Source: Arthrobacter roseus
GTDB taxonomy: Bacteria; Actinomycetota; Actinomycetes; Actinomycetales; Micrococcaceae
Reading direction: 5' to 3'
DNA length: 64,000 nt
Assembly: GCF_016907875.1 (NCBI RefSeq)
Contig: NZ_JAFBCU010000001.1
Span: forward strand, 1,302,001-1,366,000
The notes under the pieces were generated by a model that was not told where the DNA came from, did not search any database, and worked only from the letters and a program-made list of their open reading frames with translations. Positions 1 through 8,672 of the stretch are shown here, one piece after another. The first letter of the stretch is position 1. Each line of letters opens with the position of its first letter. The position numbers and the translations under genes are program-made.

Positions 1-147
1 GCGTCCGTACCTCCAGGAATTCGCTGTATCGCCGTCCGCTGCAAAAGTGGACAGGAACCGGCGCGGGCCAGCATCGGAGACCTCACGGTCGTTTCACTCG
101 GCGAACTCGATGATCTTGCTCTGGTTTTGCGGAAGGCGGCCGCATGA
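1..147 (+). CDS. DUF58 family protein, C-terminal end (partial)
   Basis: An open frame runs from the window edge to a TGA at 145-147 and gives 48 residues ending GDLTVVSLGELDDLALVLRKAAA. This resembles the C-terminal tail of DUF58 proteins, which normally lie directly before TgpA-type transglutaminases and after a MoxR AAA ATPase. The stop overlaps the ATG of the next gene (ATGA), so the two are translationally coupled. Only the tail is visible, so the family call rests on the tail and on gene order. A MoxR gene would be expected upstream, outside the window. Confidence 0.6.
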   Translation, partial: ASVPPGIRCIAVRCKSGQEPARASIGDLTVVSLGELDDLALVLRKAAA

Positions 148-2597
148 GTGCCACGCGCGCCCCGGAAAAGCAGACCAGCCGGCGTTCTGAGCGAACGGGC
201 AGGCGGCGCACCAGCAGTAGACAACAGCTGATCGACACCGGCGTGCTGATCCTCGCACTCAGCCTAGGTGTCCTTGGTTTTGGAACCGCCTTCGGTTCAG
301 ATGCGCGCTATCTGCTCGCCGGCATGGGCGGCGTCGTCATGGGGCTTGCCATCGCGTGGACTTCCGCCCGATTCCGGCTGGGTCTGTGGAGTACTGCTGG
401 CATCGTCTGTGGAACTTACCTGCTGCTGGGTAATGCTCTGGCAGCGCCGTCGGAATCATTCCTCGGCTTTCTGCCCACTCTGGAGTCTTTGCGGGTTCTC
501 ATCCTCGGTGTCGTCACCTCGTGGAAAGACATCTTGACCGTGGCCGCGCCCGTGGGCATATCGCGGGGGATGCTGATCGTGCCCTTCCTGAGCGCGCTGC
601 TGACCTCCGTCGTCGCCGGTCTCCTGGCGTGGAGGGTGCGCACCCCATACTGGGTGCTCCTGCCGGTCATCGCGCTGTTCGGTGCCAGCATCATTTTCGG
701 AACCAACCGCGCCAGTCTGCCCGAGCTTCGGGGCATCATGCTCATCGTGGCCATGCTCGCCTGGCTCGCCTACCGTCGCGACATCGCCAGAACGGACAAC
801 GGCACGCGCGTATCGGGGAATCCGGCATCCAGCGACGCCACGGCCACCCGAAGTGGAACGGTCCGCCGGCTCGGCTACGGTGCCGCGATGGTGGCCGGCG
901 CAACGGCCATCACCGTTCTGGCCGTCCCGCTCCTCACCTCCCATGGCCAACGGCAAGTGCTGCGCGACGTCGTCGTTCCTCCCGTTGAACTCTTTGACTA
1001 TCCCAGCCCGCTCATGGATTTCCGGCAGTACGTGAAGACCAACGAGGACAAGACGCTGTTCACCGTGGACGGTCTGCCAGAGGGCGAAAGAGTTCGCCTC
1101 GCCGCGCTGGACGCTTACAACGGCGTCGTCTACAACGTGAACCCCCAGGCGGCGGGCAATTTTGCGCGGGTCGGTGATGCTCAGCAGCTTGGGGCCTCCA
1201 ACCGCGCCACCGATGGCACCAGCGCCACACTGGACATCAACATTAAGGAGTACGACGGCGTGTGGCTACCTTCCGGTGGTCAGTTGGAGGGCATCGCCCT
1301 CAGCGGTCCGCGCGAAGGGTCCTTGGAAAAGGCCCTCTATTACAACGACGACGCTCGCACAGCCCTGTCCACGATCGGTTTGCAGGAGGGCGACAGCTAC
1401 CAGGTCAACGTGACTTTCCCTGATTTTCCGACGGACGAGCAGCTCGCTCAGTATGACTTCGCGGGCTTGAACCTTCCGCGGGTGGAGAGCGAGCCACCGA
1501 TCATTGCCAGCCGTGCCACGGAGTACGTTGGTGCTGCCTCCAAGCCTATTGAGCGGGTGCGCCGGCTGCAGCAGGTGCTACATTCGCAGGGGTATTTCAG
1601 CAACGGTAAGGACGGCGAGCCGCCCTCGCTTCCCGGACACGGTGCCAAACGTATGACCACCCTGCTCGATGCCGAACAGATGGTGGGCGATGACGAACAG
1701 TACGCCGTCGCCATGGCTCTGATGGCCCGAAAACTGAATATTCCTGCTCGCGTGGTGATGGGCTTCTATCCAGATTGGGACGACGTGAAGAACCCTGGCG
1801 GCACCATTGCCATCAAGGGTAAGGACGTCCACGCGTGGGTTGAAGTTGCCTTCGATGACGCGGGCTGGATTCCCTTTGACCCGACGCCGGATGAGGACAA
1901 CGAGCCGATCCCGCCGCAGCAGCAACCGAAGTCCACGCCCAAACCCCAGGTTCTGCAGCCGCCACCGCCGCCTCAGGAACCGGCCGAATTGCCGCCGGAC
2001 TCGGCTCCCGAGCCACAGGACGCCGACAAGAACGACAAGGATTTCTGGGCCATCTGGGGTCCTCTGGTGCGGCTGATCGGTATTGCCATGATCCCTGTGG
2101 GGATTATTCTGATCCCGCTGCTGCTGATCCTTTTGCTCAAAACCCGACGTCGCAAGAGGCGTTCTCGGGAGGGCATGCCGTCCCAGCGTGTGGGAGGCGG
2201 TTGGAAGGAAGTTCTCAGTTTCGCCACGGACATGGGCGCCAGCGTTAATACGAAGGCCACCCGCCGGGAGAGCGCACGGAACCTCAAGGAATCCTTCCCT
2301 GCCAGTTCTGTCGTCACCACCAGATTGGCTCACCGCGCGGACGCGGGGATCTTTGGTGCGAGTGAGCCCTCCGAGGCCGAAGTCCAAGAGTTCTGGCAGC
2401 ACGTTGAATCATCCCTGGACGAGATGAGCGGTACGGTCGGATTCTGGAAGCGTCAGCGTGCCAGGTATTCTCCGCGTTCGCTGTTTCAAGACGCCCGGAA
2501 CAGGACGGTCCGCGGACGACGGCCAACGTCGGCGCGTCGTCGTGACCGGTCGGCCAGGGGCGACGCCGGGAAGCCAACTGGGGAGGATGAACAGTGA
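144..2597 (+). CDS. TgpA-type membrane transglutaminase-like protein (DUF3488 plus transglutaminase domain), probably inactive
   Basis: The 817-residue protein has about seven membrane helices in residues 25-265, a large extracytoplasmic part, a helix near 640-665 and a basic cytoplasmic tail. The transglutaminase-like core lies at about 460-585: the His motif KDVHAWVEV and the Asp motif FDPTP are present, but the usual GDCEQ nucleophile motif reads GDDEQ, so Asp517 replaces the catalytic Cys. A Pro/Gln-rich linker (about 590-620) leads to the last helix. The family (DUF58/MoxR/TgpA) is often found with envelope and export loci. Here it heads the kinase/FHA/EssC-like operon and overlaps its neighbours by 4 bp on both sides. 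With the Cys missing, a binding or scaffold role outside the membrane is more likely than catalysis. The family call is firm; the loss of activity is inferred from one residue. Confidence 0.88.
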   Translation: MSATRAPEKQTSRRSERTGRRRTSSRQQLIDTGVLILALSLGVLGFGTAFGSDARYLLAGMGGVVMGLAIAWTSARFRLGLWSTAGIVCGTYLLLGNALAAPSESFLGFLPTLESLRVLILGVVTSWKDILTVAAPVGISRGMLIVPFLSALLTSVVAGLLAWRVRTPYWVLLPVIALFGASIIFGTNRASLPELRGIMLIVAMLAWLAYRRDIARTDNGTRVSGNPASSDATATRSGTVRRLGYGAAMVAGATAITVLAVPLLTSHGQRQVLRDVVVPPVELFDYPSPLMDFRQYVKTNEDKTLFTVDGLPEGERVRLAALDAYNGVVYNVNPQAAGNFARVGDAQQLGASNRATDGTSATLDINIKEYDGVWLPSGGQLEGIALSGPREGSLEKALYYNDDARTALSTIGLQEGDSYQVNVTFPDFPTDEQLAQYDFAGLNLPRVESEPPIIASRATEYVGAASKPIERVRRLQQVLHSQGYFSNGKDGEPPSLPGHGAKRMTTLLDAEQMVGDDEQYAVAMALMARKLNIPARVVMGFYPDWDDVKNPGGTIAIKGKDVHAWVEVAFDDAGWIPFDPTPDEDNEPIPPQQQPKSTPKPQVLQPPPPPQEPAELPPDSAPEPQDADKNDKDFWAIWGPLVRLIGIAMIPVGIILIPLLLILLLKTRRRKRRSREGMPSQRVGGGWKEVLSFATDMGASVNTKATRRESARNLKESFPASSVVTTRLAHRADAGIFGASEPSEAEVQEFWQHVESSLDEMSGTVGFWKRQRARYSPRSLFQDARNRTVRGRRPTSARRRDRSARGDAGKPTGEDEQ

Positions 2598-3883
2598 CGC
2601 TGGAGGTCGAATGCCCGCGGTGCCGTACTACAGTGGCTGCAAAGGCACCCTATTGTGTAGCATGCGGTGCACAGCTCCCACGGCGAGGAAACGCTGATGT
2701 GATTCCCCATGATCAGGAAGGCGATGCGCGGATGAACCACATGCTGGGCAACGCTTCGGCGGGTAAGCGTCTGCTGGCCAAGATCCTGGATTCAGTGCCA
2801 CCAACGGTGATCATGGTGATCTTCATGGGCATCGGCGTTTCGTCGATTTCCACCACTCAGACCTCCGCGGCGTATGCCACGGTTGATCTGACGTTATTTC
2901 TGGTCATGTCCGGTCTGACCAGCCTTCTGGTTCTGGGGTACTGGATCTGGATGTGGGGATGGGAAGCAAAAGCCGGAAAGACTCTCGGCAACCTGATCAT
3001 GGGCATCAAAACGGCTAACGAAAAGGGCCTGCCCGCAGGCTGGGGCTCCATTTTTGTTCGCAATCTCATCATTGGGCTCAGCGGAGTTGTTCCGGTGGTC
3101 GGATTTACTCTGATCATGATCTCCAATCTCTGGGATCCCAACAACAAACGGCAGGGCTGGCACGACCGCATCGCCCGCACACTCGTTTTCGACGTCCGCA
3201 ACGGCAGAGACCCGCTCACCACTGGGGGAGCAGAAGGACCAGCTTCCTTTGCGCCGGTTCAGCCAACTTCACCACCGCTGCAGCACGTGGGCTCACCCAT
3301 TGCAGGCGCTGTTCACGAGCCGAGGAGGACCTCCGCCGTCACCGAAAGCGTGACAACGCCGGACCCAGCGTCACTCACCACGGACCCAGAACCACCGTCA
3401 GACGGGGCTGGCAAACACCATGGGACGCCGTCGACTTCCGTGATCAGCAGTGTGCCAGGATTCGGCCCGCCGCCGGAGCCCCAGCCCACAGCGGAGGCTC
3501 ATCCCGACGACGACGTCGATGCCACGCGCGTATCCTCGAAAAGACCGGCTCCAAGTGCCCTCGTGCTCGTGTTCGATGATGGAGATGATGTCGAAGTGGC
3601 AGCCGAGGCGCTTATCGGCCGCAATCCATCGAATCAAGGCGGGGAAAGTGTCGGGCAACTCATTGCCGTGGCTGATCAGGGGCGGTCAGTCTCCAAGACG
3701 CACGTACATCTTCGACGTGAGGGGAGCGGAGTCTGGGTGACAGACCGCAATTCCACCAACGGTACGTCCATTAGCGGTACCGACGGCATCCGTAATCAAG
3801 TCCCTGGAGGGGAGACGCTCATGGCTGAAGTAGGATCCACAGTGCACTTTGGTGACCGCAGTTTTGTGGTGGGCCCCCGATGA
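2594..3883 (+). CDS. RDD membrane protein with N-terminal zinc ribbon and C-terminal FHA domain
   Basis: The 429-residue protein begins at a GTG that overlaps the previous stop (GTGA). Cys7, Cys10, Cys21 and Cys24 form a zinc-ribbon pattern. Residues about 55-195 form an RDD membrane domain with three hydrophobic helices. A low-complexity Pro/Thr/Ser linker with the threonine motif DATRVSSKR follows, and an FHA domain fills about 330-427 (IGRNPS, then SKTHVHLR and DRNSTNGT, the phosphothreonine-binding and Asn-Gly motifs). FHA domains bind phosphothreonine peptides, so this is a membrane-tethered reader for the kinase encoded at 6269. The phosphatase gene follows with a 4-bp overlap. The role inside an export complex is inferred from context. 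Confidence 0.88.
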   Translation: MTLEVECPRCRTTVAAKAPYCVACGAQLPRRGNADVIPHDQEGDARMNHMLGNASAGKRLLAKILDSVPPTVIMVIFMGIGVSSISTTQTSAAYATVDLTLFLVMSGLTSLLVLGYWIWMWGWEAKAGKTLGNLIMGIKTANEKGLPAGWGSIFVRNLIIGLSGVVPVVGFTLIMISNLWDPNNKRQGWHDRIARTLVFDVRNGRDPLTTGGAEGPASFAPVQPTSPPLQHVGSPIAGAVHEPRRTSAVTESVTTPDPASLTTDPEPPSDGAGKHHGTPSTSVISSVPGFGPPPEPQPTAEAHPDDDVDATRVSSKRPAPSALVLVFDDGDDVEVAAEALIGRNPSNQGGESVGQLIAVADQGRSVSKTHVHLRREGSGVWVTDRNSTNGTSISGTDGIRNQVPGGETLMAEVGSTVHFGDRSFVVGPR

Positions 3884-4776
3884 GTACTGACGTGAGTGTT
3901 TCCAAACGCCGGGTGCCATCGCTGACTTATGGCTACGGTACGGACCGGGGGCTGAAGCGGGAACTGAACGAGGATTCGCTGATCGCCTCGGATCCGGTCT
4001 TTGCTGTTGCGGACGGCATGGGCGGTCATGAGGCAGGCGAGGTCGCGAGCGGAATCTGCGTACGTACGCTCGGGGACAGCCCGGTGGTGGGGACACGGTG
4101 TCCGCAGTTCTCGGCAGCGGACATCCATGACCTACTGCAGCTTGCCGATCAGCGCATCCGTGAGGCAACGGGAGGCCGCGCAGGCACCACGGTGTCCGGT
4201 GTCATGCTTGTCGAGGAATCTGAGAGTCCGTACTGGCTTTTCTTCAACGTCGGTGATTCTCGGACCTACCGGCTCAGCCAAGGTGTCTTTGAGCAGGTCA
4301 CGGTGGATCACTCGGAAGTCCAGGAGCTGGTGGACATCGGACGAATCACGGAGGCTGAGGCGCAGATCCACCCGAGGAGACACGTGGTCACCCGCGCGCT
4401 GGGTACGGGGAGCGAGACGGAGCCGGACTTCTGGCTGATGCCCGTTGAGGAAGGCGACCGCATCATGGTCTGCTCGGATGGGCTCACCGGTGAGGTCAGC
4501 GCTGAACATATTCGGGACCTGCTGAGCAATATCGGCGACCCACAGATGACCACGGACTCGCTGATTGACGCCGCGCTTCGTTCTGGTGCACGCGATAATG
4601 TGAGTGTCATTGTCATTGACGCCTCTGGGATTGACCGGGATCCTGCGATCACGGCCAGAACGGATGATGACTCAGAGGACACTATCCCGAGAAGGCCTTC
4701 GACGCCGAAGGTTTCCTCCGCGGATCAGCCCACGGAGTCCGGTACCGCGTCCAATGACGCCGGAGACCGCCGATGA
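3880..4776 (+). CDS. PP2C-family serine/threonine protein phosphatase
   Basis: The 298-residue protein carries the PP2C metal-binding motifs in order: NEDS near residue 28, DGMGGHEAG near 46, GDSRTYRL near 126, SDGLTGE near 201 and RDNVSVIVI near 240. After the catalytic domain (about residues 10-250) a short acidic, Ser/Thr-rich tail contains EDTIPRRPS, which resembles the threonine motifs in neighbouring proteins. It has no membrane helix, unlike PstP of mycobacteria, so it should be cytoplasmic. It presumably reverses phosphorylation by the kinase in the same operon. Start and stop overlap the neighbouring genes by 4 bp. Confidence 0.92.
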   Translation: MSTDVSVSKRRVPSLTYGYGTDRGLKRELNEDSLIASDPVFAVADGMGGHEAGEVASGICVRTLGDSPVVGTRCPQFSAADIHDLLQLADQRIREATGGRAGTTVSGVMLVEESESPYWLFFNVGDSRTYRLSQGVFEQVTVDHSEVQELVDIGRITEAEAQIHPRRHVVTRALGTGSETEPDFWLMPVEEGDRIMVCSDGLTGEVSAEHIRDLLSNIGDPQMTTDSLIDAALRSGARDNVSVIVIDASGIDRDPAITARTDDDSEDTIPRRPSTPKVSSADQPTESGTASNDAGDRR

Positions 4777-6272
4777 GCCTGCTCTCCTATGCTTCCGGGC
4801 CGTGGTACTGCCTGGTCCGCACGGAGACGGTGGTCTTGCTTCCACCCGAGACCGGCCGTGACATGGTGAATACGGTGTGGGAGGCGCTCGCTCATGGTTC
4901 AGGGGTGGAGCGCGTCCTCTCTGTTCTGTCTGGTGATTTCAGCAATGGTTGGTCTGCTGTGCCGCCCTTCGCCGTCGTCTCCTATACCGGCGGGCTCCAC
5001 GTCCTACTCAGGGGCGCAGTGCAACTCACTGCTAACGCCGGGACCATTCAGGCGAATGTCTCGGGCCAGGGCGTCTCGACCTGGAGTGAGCGGGTTCTCG
5101 ACCCTCAGGACAGCTGGACGTTGCACCTACCTGGTGCGGCGTCGTCCACCGGGGAAGAACCGTTGCCGCTCGTGGCAGGGGTCGTGATGGCTTCAGCGGT
5201 CATGGCTGTGTCAGACGCCGACGCCGACGCCGACGCCGAGGCTGATGCCGACGCCGACGCCGGTGAAGAAACGATTCATCCGGGTCTCTTTACAGCCGCG
5301 CCCGCCGAAGAGCCGGCAGAGGTTTCCGACGAAGAGCCAGCAGAGGTTTCCAATGCGGTGGAGAACACCTCCGGTTATGACCATCTGTGGGACCAGACGG
5401 TCATGCGCCGCGTCGAGGATGCTGCTGTGCGTCCCGAAGATGAAAACGAAACCGAAGACGACGACGTGGAGCCGGCGGGGGAGCGCACCGACTCGGAGGA
5501 CAACGGCGCTGTGGAACCAGAACCGGATCTCGTTGCGGGCGCACCGGCTGCTTCGGTAGCACCGGCAATTGCGGCGCCGGTTGCAGGCCTGTCCACCGGT
5601 CTCATCGACTCCGTACCGTGGGCGCGCCGCCCTGAAAGCACGCCGCAGGAGTCACCTTCGTCCCGTCCCCCGAAGGACACTGGGGCTGTGCCGACGTCGG
5701 ACCTGCTGGGTGATCACGACGGCGAAACTGTTATGAAAAGGGACCTCCCCACAGACCAGGGCGACGACGCATCTGGGCACTCTGCGGAGCAGAAAGAATC
5801 TCGGCCGGCCACCGGGCCCACCGTTCTGGCACGCCTATGCCCGGCCGGACATGCGAACGCACCCACCGTTTCGATCTGCAGCATATGCGGGCGGACGGTA
5901 GACGGTGACACCAGCCAGGTCAGGCGTCCAAGCCTGGGACGGATGCGGGCATCCACGGGTGAGGTCTACGAGCTGGATTCCTCCTTGATCGTGGGCCGTC
6001 AACCATCGGTTTCCCGTGTTCAGGGCAGCGTGATGCCTCGTCTGGTTCAGGTCACCAGCGAATCGGGGGACATCTCACGCTCCCATGTGGAAATCCGTCT
6101 TGAGGGTTGGCACGTCATGCTGTGCGATCTGCGTGCCACCAACGGCACCGTCCTCATCCGGTCGGGTCAGCCGCCACGGCGTCTGGGTGAAGGGGAGATG
6201 GCGATTTTGCTCGACGGCGACGTCGCTCAGCTAGGCCAAGACGTTTCGCTGCGGTTTGAGGATCTTCGATGA
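4773..6272 (+). CDS. FHA-domain protein with acidic repeat linker and zinc ribbon
   Basis: The 499-residue protein has an N-terminal globular part (about 1-125) that I do not recognise, then a long acidic, Ala/Glu/Asp-rich linker including eight Asp/Glu-Ala dipeptides in tandem. A Cys/His ribbon follows at about 350-375 (LCPAGH, then CSICG), and an FHA domain lies at about 395-498 (VGRQPS, SRSHVEIRLEG, ATNGT). Two threonine motifs in the linker, DQTVMRR and GETVMKR, look like kinase sites that an FHA domain could read. There is no membrane helix. It probably acts as a soluble adaptor between kinase, phosphatase and ATPase. ATGA overlaps on both sides tie it to the phosphatase and the kinase. 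Confidence 0.85.
   Translation: MSLLSYASGPWYCLVRTETVVLLPPETGRDMVNTVWEALAHGSGVERVLSVLSGDFSNGWSAVPPFAVVSYTGGLHVLLRGAVQLTANAGTIQANVSGQGVSTWSERVLDPQDSWTLHLPGAASSTGEEPLPLVAGVVMASAVMAVSDADADADAEADADADAGEETIHPGLFTAAPAEEPAEVSDEEPAEVSNAVENTSGYDHLWDQTVMRRVEDAAVRPEDENETEDDDVEPAGERTDSEDNGAVEPEPDLVAGAPAASVAPAIAAPVAGLSTGLIDSVPWARRPESTPQESPSSRPPKDTGAVPTSDLLGDHDGETVMKRDLPTDQGDDASGHSAEQKESRPATGPTVLARLCPAGHANAPTVSICSICGRTVDGDTSQVRRPSLGRMRASTGEVYELDSSLIVGRQPSVSRVQGSVMPRLVQVTSESGDISRSHVEIRLEGWHVMLCDLRATNGTVLIRSGQPPRRLGEGEMAILLDGDVAQLGQDVSLRFEDLR
5214..5261 (+). repeat. In-frame GACGCC hexanucleotide repeat, 8 units
   Basis: Eight consecutive 6-bp units code for (Asp/Glu-Ala)8 inside the linker of the FHA protein. 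Six are exact GACGCC; unit 5 is GAGGCT and unit 6 is GATGCC. Unit changes keep the frame, so length variation would only alter linker length. Confidence 0.85.
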
Positions 6273-7909
6273 GTCGAAAACGCTCAGCAGCACCGCCGCC
6301 GGGAATCCCAGGATTCCGCTATATCAGCTTGCTCGGATCCGGCGGTTTCGCAGATGTGTACCTGTATGAACAGGACCGTCCACGTCGTCGAGTAGCCGTC
6401 AAGGTACTGATCTCGGACCTGCGGACCGAGGGCGCGCGTAAAGCGTTTGAGTCCGAAGCAAACCTCATGGCGCAGCTATCCTCACACCCCTACATCGTGA
6501 CGATTTTCCAGGCTGACGTTACCGATGATGGGCACTCGTATCTGGCCATGGAGTATTGCTCCCGGCCCAGCCTGGACCTGCGGTATCGCAAGGCGCGGCT
6601 CAGCGTGGCTGAAGCCCTGACCGTCGGCATTCAGGTAGCCTCTGCCGTCGAATCAGCCCATCGTGCCGGCATCGTCCACCGGGATATCAAGCCTGCTAAT
6701 ATCCTGGTCACTGACTACAATCGGCCGGCCCTGACGGACTTCGGTATCTCTGGAACCACGGACTCGGCGGTGGACGAGGACCACGGAATGTCCATTCCCT
6801 GGTCTCCACCGGAGGCGTTTCGCGGCGGCGGTGCAAATGGCATCAGTATGGATGTCTGGGCACTGGGCGCCACTATCTACACCCTGTTGGCTGGACGGTC
6901 ACCCTTTGTGTTCCCCGGTATGGACAATTCTCAGCGCACCCTGGTGGACCGCATTGCGACCATGCCGCTGCAGAACACCGGCCGTGATGACGTTCCCCAG
7001 TCTTTTGAGTTGGCTCTGTCCACGGCCATGACAAAGTCACCGGATTCCCGGTATTCATCAGCGCACGCCTTTGCGCTGGCACTTCAACGTATCCAGTCGG
7101 AGTGTGGCATGTCCGTCACACCGTTCGAGGTGCTTGACGACGCTCCGTACCTGGAAGACCGCGACGACGACGACGAGGACATGACCCGGGTACGGCGCAT
7201 CACCTCTATTGACCCTGACTCGACAACGTTCGCCCCTACCTTTCCCAAAGCAAACTTCCCTGATCGAAGCGCCGCTCCTGCCCGCAACGAACCAACCGCG
7301 CAGGCACAGCCCACTGCGGAGAACACCGCATCCCGCCCAGGATCGGCTACACCAATACCAGAGGATGGCTGGTCCGAGCGGACCGTCATGCGCGGGGGCG
7401 ACGCCGAATCGGATTCGGTCCGGCTCGACACCACGATCAATCGTCCGGAAAGACAGGACGGGGTCGAAGAGGTCTCATCATCTGAGCGAAAGAAGCGCAA
7501 CCCAGCTCTGATCGCCGCGGCATCCGTTGCTGTGCTGGCCGCCGTCGTTGTTGGTGTCCTGGCCGTGGTCAATGGCCAGGGTGAGCCCACCCCGGAGGCA
7601 ACCACAGCTTTTGCTCAGGACCCTTCAGATCCGTTGGTCGGGCTCGAAGGTAACGTTCCACCCGTGGAAGAGCTTAAAGGGGCTATCCAGAAGAACGGTT
7701 CTGTATTGTTCACGTGGAAGAACCCCGACCCGCGCGATGGAGACATTTTTCGGTACCGCACGGTTTCAGTCACGGAGTCCGGGAAGTGGGTCAGAACGGA
7801 CAAACCGCGTGCGGAGGTGCGCCAGAGTCCCGAAGGACAAACGTGCGTCGAGGTACAGGTAACTCGCCGCGACGGCCCAGCTTCCGAACCGGCGCCACAG
7901 TGTCTCTAA
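6269..7909 (+). CDS. Membrane serine/threonine protein kinase (PknB-like catalytic domain)
   Basis: The 546-residue protein has a Hanks-type kinase domain at about 9-275: glycine loop LGSGGFADV, Lys45 in VAVKVL, catalytic HRDIKPANIL (Asp139) and DFG with Asp157. A cytoplasmic linker carries threonine motifs (DMTRVRR near 300, ERTVMRG near 370). A single membrane helix lies at about 413-433, followed by a 110-residue outer domain. That domain lacks PASTA features and looks instead like one beta-sandwich, perhaps FN3-like, with two Cys. It is encoded between two FHA genes and after a PP2C phosphatase, so it is the likely writer of the phosphothreonine marks in this locus. The start overlaps the previous stop (ATGA). 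Confidence 0.92.
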   Translation: MSRKRSAAPPPGIPGFRYISLLGSGGFADVYLYEQDRPRRRVAVKVLISDLRTEGARKAFESEANLMAQLSSHPYIVTIFQADVTDDGHSYLAMEYCSRPSLDLRYRKARLSVAEALTVGIQVASAVESAHRAGIVHRDIKPANILVTDYNRPALTDFGISGTTDSAVDEDHGMSIPWSPPEAFRGGGANGISMDVWALGATIYTLLAGRSPFVFPGMDNSQRTLVDRIATMPLQNTGRDDVPQSFELALSTAMTKSPDSRYSSAHAFALALQRIQSECGMSVTPFEVLDDAPYLEDRDDDDEDMTRVRRITSIDPDSTTFAPTFPKANFPDRSAAPARNEPTAQAQPTAENTASRPGSATPIPEDGWSERTVMRGGDAESDSVRLDTTINRPERQDGVEEVSSSERKKRNPALIAAASVAVLAAVVVGVLAVVNGQGEPTPEATTAFAQDPSDPLVGLEGNVPPVEELKGAIQKNGSVLFTWKNPDPRDGDIFRYRTVSVTESGKWVRTDKPRAEVRQSPEGQTCVEVQVTRRDGPASEPAPQCL

Positions 7910-7967
7910 AACGTGGTTCGGATCGACAGGCTGCAGCGCGCGGCCCGAAAGAAAGAAGGGGTAAGGC

Positions 7968-8672
7968 ATGGGGGAACTAGCCATTGACTACTGTGGGGAA
8001 TGGTACGAGCCACAGGAAGAGTCAGTCTTTGACATCGGGCGCGAGGGGGAGCTCGAGGTCGATGACAACCCATATTTACACCGCAAGTTCCTCCAGATTG
8101 AACGTCAGAACGGCATTTGGTGGCTGAGTAATGTCGGGTCGATGCTCTCCGCAACTGTTGCCGACGTCTCGGGCGGCATGCAGGCCTGGGTTGCCCCCGG
8201 TTCTCGGATTCCGCTGGTCTTCGGCCAGACACGTGTGGTTTTCACGGCCGGTCCCACGACGTATGAGTTTGACGTCCACTTGAAGACGCCGGCTTTCAGG
8301 CAGGACAGCCCGAACAAGGATGGCGGCGGCGAGACCACCATTGGGCCGGTCCAGTTCACCGATTCTCAGAAGGCGCTGATTGTGGCCTTGGCTGAACCCA
8401 TGTTGCAACGCGACGGCACCGGCTTCACCTCCATTCCGTCCTCCGCTGCGGCGGCGAAACGGCTGGGATGGGCCCTGACCCGGTTCAACCGCAAGTTAGA
8501 CAATGTGTGCGACAAACTGGACCGCGTCGGCGTCGCCGGACTGCGTGGCGGCGGGGGCAAGCTCGCCACCAACAGGCGAGCGCGTCTGGTGGAGCATGCG
8601 GTCACATCCCAGCTGATTACATCTGAAGACCTCCACCTGCTGGACACCATGAAGGGCGTCGACGAAGGATGA
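7968..8672 (+). CDS. FHA-like protein with C-terminal winged-helix-like region
   Basis: The 234-residue protein has a good ribosome site (GAAAGAAGGGG) before its ATG. Residues about 15-110 resemble a degenerate FHA fold (FDIGREGELEVDDNPYLHR, then NGIWWLSNVGS), keeping an Arg in the first loop but lacking the usual Ser-x-x-His. Residues about 125-230 are helical and basic and could be a winged helix, although it lies in an export operon. The stop overlaps the start of the EssC-like ATPase gene, so the two proteins are probably made in fixed ratio. I do not know a characterised relative; the FHA call is from pattern only. Confidence 0.6.
   Translation: MGELAIDYCGEWYEPQEESVFDIGREGELEVDDNPYLHRKFLQIERQNGIWWLSNVGSMLSATVADVSGGMQAWVAPGSRIPLVFGQTRVVFTAGPTTYEFDVHLKTPAFRQDSPNKDGGGETTIGPVQFTDSQKALIVALAEPMLQRDGTGFTSIPSSAAAAKRLGWALTRFNRKLDNVCDKLDRVGVAGLRGGGGKLATNRRARLVEHAVTSQLITSEDLHLLDTMKGVDEG

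Noticed and set aside
1578-2402. Long open frame on the minus strand inside the TgpA-like gene
   Set aside because: High GC opens long antisense frames; the plus strand has clear domains and no minus-strand motif is seen.
2458-2697. Possible small gene across the junction of the TgpA-like and RDD-FHA genes
   Set aside because: It overlaps two well supported genes in another frame and its translation shows no family pattern; it is a shadow.
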